From Notamacropus eugenii (taxonomy: Eukaryota > Chordata > Mammalia > Diprotodontia > Macropodidae), in contig NC_092879.1 of NCBI RefSeq assembly GCF_028372415.1, positions 70,228,412 to 70,292,411 of the forward strand: a DNA stretch of 64,000 nucleotides, read 5' to 3'. Every line of letters starts with the position of its first letter. The first letter of the stretch is position 1. Made by a program: the position numbers and the translations under genes. The notes under the pieces were generated by a model. The model saw only the letters and a list, made by a program, of their open reading frames with translations, was not told where the DNA came from and did not search any database. This document shows, piece by piece, positions 43,923 to 53,259 of this stretch.

Positions 43923-44789
43923 CTTGAGGTTGTCCAGAGATAAACTACTTCACTGGGAAACTGAGGCTGAGCAAGCTCCCAAAGAATGGAGGTTCCAAAT
44001 CTCCCTCAGGCAGAATATGGGATTAGTTCAGTAAAAAGGCAAGTCTTGTATTTTCTCCCAGAAGGTGTCACTTGGGAAGTGAGAGATGTGAAAAAAAACC
44101 AACAGATTGCCCCCACTGGAAGAAACAACACATTCTCAGTCTCCACATCTCTTAATCTAACAGGAGGGGAGAAGAGTTCAATCGTGAAAGGCTCTATTTG
44201 AGGACTGATGGTAGAAAAGATTCCAGGCTCCCTCCAGTAGGTCTAGAGGAGACCAGAATAGATCCTGATATAATGGTTCCCATTTGACCCGAGTCATACA
44301 TGTGTATATCCTAGAGTAACCCTAAGTACCCAAAATATCTGTAAGATGTTATGTTTCCAACTCTTGGAACACTCTCAGATAGAAGCCGCACGGACTGGCT
44401 GGACACCACGTTTATGAGAGAATGTCTGCACCTCTTCAGAAGAGGGCAATTTAGGTTTTTATTTTGCTATATTCATAATGAAATGTACACATGAGAAACT
44501 TCATTTAAACAGATTTTTCAAACAAAAAAAGCCAAGATGCACAATTACTACAATGTAGACAGAAATAATAATGATAATTCTAAATAATCAGAATTAAAGA
44601 ATCAATGCCACAGAAGAGAAAAAACAAATACACCCTTCCTGGTAGAAGCAGAACACTGCACATACTGTTAGACAAAGTCACTCCATAGATTGTTTTGGTC
44701 CAGTCCTGGTGGGAGGTTTCCACAGCCACTTCTCAGCCCTTTTCCTAGATTCTTCTTCAACGTATCACACCTACTCTCTGGCCATCATC

Positions 44790-45035
44790 CTTACCTTCCT
44801 ACCTTGGGAGCCTGGACTCCCATTCAAGGGCCCCTAGCTCTACAGGCGAGATGTTTGCCATATCTGAGCAGAGACCAGGTTCCCACTGCGGTGGTTATGC
44901 CAACTCCCCAAGATGTGTTGTCTTCCCCCACTGGAATGGAAGTTTCTTGGGTAGATCCTGCTTTCTCGTATTTGTGTCCCTAGTGTTTAGCACTGTACCT
45001 GACACATAGTAAGGGCTTAATAAATGTTTTATTTA
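44790..45035 (+). mobile_element. L2 LINE tail
   Basis: GAATGGAAGTTTCTTGGGTA, GTGTTTAGCACTGTACCTGA and GTAAGGGCTTAATAAATG. Confidence 0.75.
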
Positions 45036-45359
45036 TTTAGAAAAGAATATGAGGTTAGAAACAAAAGATATTAATAAAAAAATATTTAGGAAGACAAAGG
45101 ATGAAAACAAAAGAAGCAATTTTCTGCCCTGCTCTGTCCAAATTGTGATTGTAAGGGCAGTTATAACTCTTCAGTTCCTCCAATTTCAATAGGCTAACAC
45201 TTAGAATCAATAATCAATCAATTAATCAAAAAGTTTTTATTATGTACTTACCATGTGCCTGGCACTATGACACTGCGCTAAAAACGAGGAAAACAAAAAT
45301 GAACAAAAACTCAAAGGTAGCCCCTGCTCAGAAGGAGCTTATGTAATAATGAGGAAGAG

Positions 45360-46900
45360 AACATGTAAATAAAAAGGCACATATAAGGTACACATGGAGT
45401 AAAGAGAGAAGGCTCAAGTGACTGGCAGGTACAGGAAGGTTTCCTTCAGGAAGCAGCTTTTGAGTTGTGGAGGTAAGACAAATGTAAAAAGCCTGGAAAA
45501 GGAAAAAGGGACCAGGTTGTTTCGGGCCTTAAATGCCAAAGAGCTGACAACATTAGAACAATGTTTTGGAAAAATCATGTCAGCAGGTAAACGAAAAATG
45601 GACTAGAGTCGGGGGGGACAAAGCAAGGGGACAAATTAGGAGGCTATTGGCACAGCACTAGAGAGAAGCAACAAAGGCCTGACTTAGGGTGGGGGCTATG
45701 TGAATCATAAGGACAGAATATATACAAGATGTTGTAAAGGTAGATAAATAAGTTTTCGGCAATAGATTCAACAAATAGGAGGGAAAATGAGGGGCTGAGG
45801 ATGGTATTCAGGTTGCCAACTTGAGGGACATGATTAGTGGAAATACTGACAGTAATAGGGAAATTTAAAAGAGCAATTTGGGGGCATATTACGTTTGAGA
45901 TGTTCATGGGACATCCAATCCAAAATGTATATTATGAATTTGATGATGATGAGGGAACCACAGCTACACAGAAATGGGAATCATCTATGTGGAGATGGTA
46001 ACTAGATCCATGGGAGAAGATGAGATCACCAAGTAAGATATTATAAAGAGAAAATAGAGAGCCCAGGCCAGAGTCTTGAAAGAACTCTGAGTAGGAGTTG
46101 AAAGAACTTGAAAGAACGAGTAGGTCCAACAAAAATGATGACAGAACGAAGGCCTGTAAGGAGGCAGTGGGACAGATAGAGAAGAGTACTGAGCAGGAGG
46201 AGGTGATCAGCAATGTTAAATGCTGCTAAGAGGTGAGGAACGATGAGCACTAACAAAAGGCCCTGACATTTTGCCATGAAGAGATCAGTGGTAACTTTAG
46301 AGAGACCAATATTAGTTAAATTCTGAGGCTGGTAGCCTGAATGTCGTGGGTTTAGAAAGCAGTAAAAAGAGAAGTGAAAACACAAAGCAGAAATTTTACA
46401 AGGAATTCCACTGAGAAGAGAGATAGAGAACAAAAGCTAGTGGGCATGGTAGGATCGAGTGAAAACAGTTTATCTATAGGTAGCCACTAGGGAAAGAGCC
46501 TGGGAAGATACTGAAGAGGAGAAAGAATGGGGGGGGGGGGGGTGAAGGTGGGAGCAGTATGCTACATAAGAGCAGATGGGACAGGGTCAAGGATACAGGC
46601 TGAGATGCTGGTCTTGGCAAACAAAAGGTGAGTCTCGTCATCAAAAACAAGAGTGAAAGTGAGGTTTTCAACTGAGTTGGGGGGAAGATATGCCAAGGAA
46701 AGAGCTACAGGAAGGCTTGGAATAGCTGCTGCTCTTGGGAGTGGAATGGAGAATCAATTAGGGAGGACTGAAAGGATTGAGGGCTCAGGTGAGAATGGAA
46801 CCCTAAATTCATAGTGGACCGCATTTCATGACTTCAGCAGCACAGAAATAGGAAAGAAAGGGGAAGATGATAGCACTCATCCAGGGTTCAGGTGTATGGT
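45360..46900 (-). mobile_element. L2 LINE reverse-transcriptase remnant, antisense
   Basis: Minus-strand frames at 45932-46433 contain GLGSLFSLYNILLGDLIFS and then SSYHLHIDDSHF, which correspond to the L2/CR1 RT boxes GPLLFSLYT and YHLYADDSQ. The catalytic YADD box reads HIDD. HLLAAFNIADHLLLL upstream corresponds to the AFDTVDH-type motif A. Several frames, so dead. Confidence 0.75.
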
Positions 46901-46948
46901 AAGGCATGACAGTTATCAAGACTAGGGCCTTAAGGCCACATGGGGATT

Positions 46949-47026
46949 TTGGATTGAGTCAAAGGGCTATACTTGAAGACCTAGAGGGCCACATGTGACC
47001 TCGAGGCCGCAGGTTCCTCACCCCTG
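46949..47026. mobile_element. hAT MITE remnant, right half
   Basis: TTTTGGATTGAGTCAAAGGG, ACCTAGAGGGCCACATGTGA and an end CAGGTTCCTCACCCCTG; the same family as 50822-51002. The left half is replaced by unrelated or decayed sequence (about 46921-46948). Confidence 0.7.
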
Positions 47027-47059
47027 GGCTAAGGGATTACAGACTAAAGGATACTGTAA

Positions 47060-47205
47060 GGCATAGATGCCAGATTAAAATGTAACAGGAAAATGTTTAA
47101 CAAAATGTATAAAAAATACAATCCAACATGGAGAATGTTATTTCATGGTTTTCTAAGTCAATAAGCAGCTCACAGGGATGCTTTTATTCAAGTTTGAAAC
47201 CACTA
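47060..47205 (-). repeat. interspersed repeat, third copy of the 3046-3190 family, reversed
   Basis: On the minus strand it reads GGTTTCAAACTTGAATAAAA, GCATCCCTGTGAGCTGC and TTTTGTTAAACATTTTCCTG in the same order as the other copies. Confidence 0.65.
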
Positions 47206-47209
47206 TTGT

Positions 47210-48080
47210 AGAGTTAAACTGGATCACCAAGATATCAGATTTAGGAAAGGAGGAGAGTCAGGAATAGTAAGGAGGTAAATGGTAAACCACATAAAAGAAT
47301 TTCAAAGTTTATCAACATAGTAGTGGAACATGTATGAATGATGGCAAGGTCAAGGTTAAGACCATCACTTTGTGTGTGAGAAAGAGAGTCAGAGATAGAG
47401 TGCTGAAGTTTCATACTATGAGGGTAGAAGTTGGGGTGAAACAGAAGATGGTGAGCCAGGTACTGAACTCATTAAGAAAGAAGGAAGAATGACCTGGCAG
47501 TCAAGAGTAGGTAACAGGAATTCAGATTTGAATTCCATCCTATTTACAGCACGGATCTCAAAAGGGGTGGTGCAGGGGGAGAGTCTGGAAGTGGTAACAG
47601 GGACAAAGCAAAATAAGAGAAAACCTCAAAGAGATTATAAAGTGTGGCCAGGAGGGAGCTGGGTCTCAGGCAGTTAAGAAGATGGAAGGAAGGAGAGCGA
47701 GAGAAGAAAAAGTTTGAGATAAAAGGTTTGTTAACTATAGGAACAGGTACTATAGGAGCAGAGTCAAGCAGAAATAGAATGGGACCTTGGGAGAACTGGG
47801 GGGAGGGGAAAGAATTTGTTCTTCAAAAGCACATTGGGATAGCAAGAGTAAAAGGGGGGAGGGGGAAAAGTCTACTAAGCATTACAAAATGAGTCCCAAT
47901 ACAGTATCAGACGACGGAAAGAAATCCAATGAAAGATGGAGATGTTTAGATGATTCCAGGCTGTTCCTCAAGGCGTCAACTCAGAGCAGGTGGTATGGGG
48001 GGTACATGTGAGGAGAAAGTCCTCATATGGGGAATCGGGAGCCTGCTCAGGAGGCACAGGACCTCCCTTCACCTACCAAA
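47210..48080. other. purine-rich stretch without a recognised feature
   Basis: GA-rich on the plus strand and resembles the antisense L2 style of 45.4-46.9 kb, but I could not identify any motif. Overlapping short open frames here look like a composition effect. Confidence 0.4.
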
Positions 48081-48084
48081 TCAT

Positions 48085-48855
48085 CAATCAAATGGGCTGC
48101 TACATCCTGTTGAGCATCTCACTAAAATCTCTTGTTGACCTCCTTCTTTCCATTCAGATCATAGCCAATCAAGTACACAACCTCTCACCTGGACTACTCC
48201 AAAAGCCTCCTAACTAACATCCCTGCCCTCAGTGTCTCCTTTCTCCCATCCATGCTTTACAAAAACCATCTCATTTCCTGTCTCCATTTCCTTTCCCTAG
48301 AATGCTCACATCTCCAACTCCCTAGTGGCCATCTAGATGCGCATATCCCACAGATGTCTCAAATTCAACACATCTAAAACTGACCTCATTATCTTTCTAC
48401 CCAAACCCTCTCTTCCCTATTTCTGATAAAGTTACCAGCAACATCTTAATCACACAGGCCCCCAACCTAGGTGGCCTTTTGGATTCCTCCATCTCATGCC
48501 TCACCCTAGATAATCTGTTGCCAAGACCTGTCAACTGGACCTTCAGAACATCTCTTGGATACATTCCCTTCTCAGTCCTCTAACACTGGCACTTTAAATG
48601 ACTCCCTCCCTTCAGCACTTACCTCAAACACCTTCTCTGACATGAGAGGTCCTCCTTTTCTGATCCTCCCTATCCCTGCAAATTCCTGAAATTGCTTGGG
48701 GATTTCCTTTGGATTTATTTTTCTGTGATAATGTTGCTTCCCCCCAGGAGAAAATAAGCTCCCTGAGGGACAGAAGTATTTCACTGCTGCCTTTGCACGT
48801 CAGGGCAATACCAGAAACCTAGATGGCACTGAAGAAATGCTTCCTGAATGAAGGA
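48085..48855 (+). mobile_element. L2 LINE 3' half
   Basis: CACCTGGACTACTCCAAAAG, CAGATGTCTCAAATTCAACA, AAAACTGACCTCATTATCTT and GTTGCCAAGACCTGTCAACT. Then AGAAAATAAGCTCCCTGAGG and a decayed tail. Confidence 0.8.
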
Positions 48856-49326
48856 ATTCTGTATAAAGGTCCTGCAGGCATCTCTCCTCTTCGGTAAAAT
48901 GTCTACCTAATAAAAAAGCCAAACAGCCTCCCCTCACAAAAAAAAATGCTCTCCGTACGTCCTCAGTTTGACTAAATATGCACACATTCATACTGGAAAC
49001 ATCTGGAAAAATTGGCCAAAGCTCAAAAAGAATTGGCTAAAACCAAATACCTGCCTTTTCAATACTCCTTCTGCATGTCAAAGTTTCACCCAGAGGCTTT
49101 TGGAACCTCCTGCGAAAACTATTTAAGGTCTAAGTTATCAAGCCAGTGGCCTACCCTGGAAGAACAAGCCATTCCCAAAGAAACATCATTGCTGACTTGG
49201 GCTCAGAGCAAAGCAAGGCCTGTAAACTATGTAGCACAGATGTGAGAGTCAATGGCAGGGTCAGTCAGAAATGGGAGGGTCAAGGTCTTGCTGTGTCAAG
49301 TAAACAGGGAAAAGAGGTGCCTAATA

Positions 49327-49953
49327 CAGACAGTTCTCCCTTTATGTAAGTGGACTATTCTGCAGATTTCCACATAAAGTGAGTTATATGGAATGCAAAT
49401 CTGTCCACACACATGGGGACAAGAGGAAGACAGGGGAAGGCCAATACATGGGTCCAGGACATGTTGGGGCTGGGGACAGAGAAATGAAAGCAGTAGGAAG
49501 AACATGTAGGGGCTAGGGCAAGCCATATGAGGGTCTGGCCAGAACTGAGAGGAAGAACACAAGGGTCAGACATGAACAGGAGAGGGTGGGTGATCCATGG
49601 GCCCAGGGACAGACAAGCAGTACTAAATGCTGACGGACAGAAGAAGACAAACCTGCAAGGACAGATGTGTGTGCAGGTGGGAGAGGCAGGGCAAAGGGTT
49701 CCTCTCAGCTCAGGAGGTCTCCACAGCAGCAGTGGTGGTCTCTCCACAAGCTCTTCTGCTTTCATTTGGAGTGTTTTTTTTAAGAGGTTTTTTTTGATTG
49801 GCCACAGAGAGCTGAGCCAAGTGACAGGAGCAGAAAGAGCGAGCACAGTACAGTAAGGTTGACACAGGTGTGCTGTTGGAATGTGGATTGTTTTTTAGAA
49901 TTCTTTATATAAAGTCCAATTTGTGCAACATGAATTAACATGAGAACTGTCTA
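49327..49953. mobile_element. non-autonomous Tigger/mariner-type DNA transposon
   Basis: The ends CAGACAGTTCTC (left) and GAGAACTGTCTA (right) are inverted repeats, flanked by TA at 49325-49326 and 49954-49955. The 627-bp interior has no transposase frame; long frames on both strands here are chance. Superfamily inferred from the TA target. Confidence 0.6.
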
Positions 49954-50821
49954 TACTCCTCTCTCTCCCCTGTTAAATGTAAATGTAGGCACACTATGTT
50001 ACTTTTGCTTAACTGTGTTTATTTCTCACAAGGAAAGAATCAAGTCTTACAGGTACAGGGGGAGCATACCAAGAAATGACTGTGATATAAAAACAAAAAT
50101 ATTAAAATATTTTAAAAGAAGAAAAAAAAAAGCCAACCCCATCAAACGCCTTGGCTTGACTGACACTTCTCATGCTCATCTATCTGATCACATTTCCTTT
50201 CTCAATGTTCTTCCTCCGTTCCCCCACCCTTAAATGATTTATCCTCTCATCACACCAAGACCCAGAGCTCACTCATCTGGATCTCTCAACTGAAATCAGA
50301 GTTGACTTCAGCCCTTCACCTCAAATGCAGATCACTTTATTTTGGCTCATTATTTCAGTTCAATTTCTTATTCCTCAGAACAGCTGCTCAGCTCCTATCA
50401 AAATGAAATTCTTACTTGAAAGCTGGGATGGTGAGGAAAACGATACTGTCCTCCCAAGGAGCTGAAGACATCCCCTACAGAGAGATTTCCAACTCAATAG
50501 GTAATATTGGGGGGGAAGAGACACTAAAATAGCATAATCAAATGCTATCATCAAGTCGGGCCACCATCAAGTCTTTTAGTCAATTCCTGGACACCAGCCT
50601 AGTCCAGTCCTAGAGCCGGTATGGCTCTTTATCATTCATAGTTCAGAGTTATAACAACCATATTTATGAAAAAACAGCTCCCTGTAAAGAAAGTTGCCCC
50701 CCCGTAGCAGCCCAATTCTGAATACGGGGGCATCAGGTAAACTGCTCCATAAGGCTGCCTCTCAAACATGAGAGAAAAAAACAGTAGAAAATAAATTTCA
50801 AAGGCTTGAGAGGTTCTAAAC

Positions 50822-51002
50822 CAGGGGTGGGGAACTTGTGGCCCACTAGGTCCTCAAGTGCGGCTCTCTGACCATGTCCAACATTCACAGAACAAATCTT
50901 TTTATTAAGGAGATTTGTTCTAAGAAGTTTGGATTTAGTCAAAGGGTTGCACTTAAGGACCTAGAGGATCACATGGGCTCAAGGCCACAGGTTTCCCACC
51001 CG
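50822..51002. mobile_element. hAT MITE, complete, with exact 8-bp target-site duplication
   Basis: 181 bp with ends CAGGGGTGGGGAACTTG and CAGGTTTCCCACCCG (imperfect inverted repeats). TTCTAAAC is duplicated exactly at 50814-50821 and 51003-51010. The interior is nearly palindromic around AACAAATCTTTTTATTAAGG. Confidence 0.92.
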
Positions 51003-51471
51003 TTCTAAACCTTTAGTTCAATCTCTGCAGGTTCCAAGTCACCAACTCATTTGTTTCCTTACTCGTCCAGTCGCTTAAAGAAGATTATTTAAGCCAATTC
51101 GGTTCCTTAGCCACCAGCTATAGTTCTGATTGTTTGCCTGCCCCAATTCACATGCTATACCAGGGCTCATTTATACATTACTCCATTCCGTTTTTCCTTC
51201 CTCAGTTTTGAACAATAGTTTTTCCTTATTTAGAGAAACAAAGTCCAAATTCATCAGAGAATTTGAGAATTGGCAGGGGTAATACACAATATGAACACCT
51301 GCATGTGATATGGTAGGCTGGACATACACACTGGACAAGATGGCCTGTAAGGTCCCCAACAGCTTGCAGTTGGCTCTTAAACTCGAATATAGGAAATTGA
51401 TCAGGAGCAAAGTTATCCATTCTCCTGAGCCTCCTTCCAGAATATCTGGATTTTTTGCTATTTATCCTTAA

Positions 51472-51472
<1 letters not shown>

Positions 51473-51536
<64 letters not shown>

Positions 51537-51546
51537 ACACACACAC
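51473..51546 (+). repeat. CA dinucleotide microsatellite
   Basis: About 36 CA units with one AT interruption, about 210 bp downstream (in transcript sense) of the CD99L2 exon at 51759-51821, so it lies near the donor side of a CD99L2 intron. Confidence 0.97.
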
Positions 51547-51758
51547 CTCAGTTCTGTTATGGTTGCAAATATCTATCTCTATGAAAACTGAGTCTGGATT
51601 CCGACAGCCAAAGAACAGACTTTACATTTAGAATATTGTTGCTATTAAAATAGCTGTCCTGACATGACGTTTTGCCTAAAGTCACATTTTCACACAACTA
51701 AAGAATATTATGTCAGGGGTAGGTCTGTCCAGTTACTTAGAAGAGTCAAAATACCTAC

Positions 51759-51821
51759 CTTTGCCCTTATCGGGTTTGTAGCCACCACTTATAATATCTT
51801 CTAGATCCTTATCTGTTAGTT
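51759..51821 (-). CDS. CD99L2: CD99L2 coding exon, extracellular DKDLEDI segment
   Basis: A 63-bp exon encoding LTDKDLEDIISGGYKPDKGK(G). It aligns with human CD99L2 FSDKDLEDIVGGGEYKPDKGKG. The acceptor is CTTTCCCAG and the donor is AAAG before GTAGGT. Phase 1 on both sides. This repeat-like acidic motif (DxDLxDAL/DI) is typical of the CD99 family ectodomain. Earlier exons, including the signal peptide, are not in the window. Confidence 0.95.
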
Positions 51822-52917
51822 CTGGGAAAGAGAAAAAGACAAGCAATTACTGAGAGCCAGATTTTCCTTACAGTGCTGATAGTGAATGTCAAACTGCCCC
51901 AATCACTCAATAAAAACAACCAAAACACAAACTCAGGGGATGGGAGGGTGGGGTACTTTTAAAAGGCTCTCTTTCCATCACTGAAAGGAGAGAGGTAAAA
52001 AAAAATTTTTAAGGCACACAAAGTTTTAAACCACATGACTGGGCTCGAGACAGCAGTTTGATTGGAAAATGGTCTTTAGGCTTTAGGTGACTGCACTTGA
52101 TATGGTAGACAAAAAGCAATTGGAAGGGGGCGGAGCCAAGATGGCAGAGTAGAAAGACATGCATATACTAGCTCTTCCCACACAGCCTATAAAATACCGG
52201 CAAATAAAGACTCTCAACAAATTCTAAAGCAGCAGAAGTGGAGAACAACAGAGTAGAGATTTCCAGCCCAGGGTGACCTGAAAGGCTGCTGGGGAAAACA
52301 TCTGTCACACCAGACAGGGAGCACAGCCCAGCCCAGCCTTGGCAGCGTGGCACGGCTCTGGGAGGAGGACGCGTGAGCAAGCCTCAGGGGTGGAATCCCC
52401 AGTCGCAGCAGCATGGGTTCGCAGATCCCTCAACTCACAGGCGCCAAAGGTCAGTGACAGGATTCTTTCAGCTGGCTGAGATGGGAGAAGGGCCTTCCCA
52501 CAGCTCTGGCCTCACGCAGCAGCTGCAGAGGCCACAGCAGGCAGGCAGCAACAATTCCCACAGCAGCTCACATCCATTGTTGGATTTTAAACCCCTGGGG
52601 GCACTGAGCTGCTGATTCTTACCTCATCCCTGTGTAGAGGCCCTGAAGCAGCTGATCTTTATCTCACATTGAATGGTGGCCCTGCCCCCACAGCTTATCT
52701 GGATCTCAGCCCCCCAATGCTGGCTTGCCTGAACTGGAGGAGAGGTGGTTGTGAAGAGGAAACTCTAATAAGATTCTGGGCACAAAAATCTCTTCTTGCT
52801 CCCAGACCAGTGTACATGCTTGATTGTGCCACCTGGGAGGAACTGAGATCTTACAGATCCCCAGAGTATACCCTACTCTTGACAAAGGACCCAAAAGTCA
52901 AGTAACTGGTTGGGAAA

Positions 52918-53259
52918 ATGCCCAAAAAGGGGGGAAAAAAATAAGACTACAGAAGGCTACTTTCTTGGTGAACAGATATGTTCTCCCATCCTTTCAGATG
53001 AGGAAGAACAATGCTTACCATCATGGAAAGACATAAAAGTCAAGGCTTCTGTATCCCAAACATCCAAAATAAATATTCAATGGTCTCAGGACATGGAAGA
53101 GCTCAAAACGGATTTTGAAAATCAAGTAAGAGAGGTGGAGGAAAAATTGGGAAGAGAAATGAGAGTGATGCAAGAAAATCATGAAAAACGGGTTAACAGC
53201 ATGCTAAAGGAGACTCAAAAAATGATGAAGAAAATAACACCTGTAAAAATAGGCTAACT
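52918..53259 (+). pseudogene. broken ORF1, 5' part, of the outer L1-derived element
   Basis: Begins at the ATG equivalent to that of the intact inner ORF1 (53935) but shifts frame in the A/G run just after. The downstream frame contains EELKTDFENQVREVEEKLGR, matching the coiled-coil start of the inner ORF1. Interrupted at 53259 by the inner element; the remainder resumes at 55994. Confidence 0.85.

Larger units (their letters stand above)
36926..51758 (-). other. CD99L2: CD99L2 intron (14.8 kb)
   Basis: The largest complete intron in the window. It is filled with SINE, L2 and L1 copies, several DNA-transposon remnants and a CA microsatellite about 210 bp from the upstream exon. The 50.0-50.8 kb part has nothing recognisable. 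No other CD99L2 exon was found inside it. Confidence 0.8.

Noticed and set aside
49355..49846. Open frame of 163 codons on the minus strand
   Set aside because: Lies inside a non-autonomous DNA transposon (49327-49953) with no transposase motifs; an overlapping plus-strand frame is equally long.
51473..51546. Possible CRISPR-like array or satellite
   Set aside because: Simple CA repeat without spacers. Nothing in the window resembles a CRISPR array, operon or prokaryotic gene.
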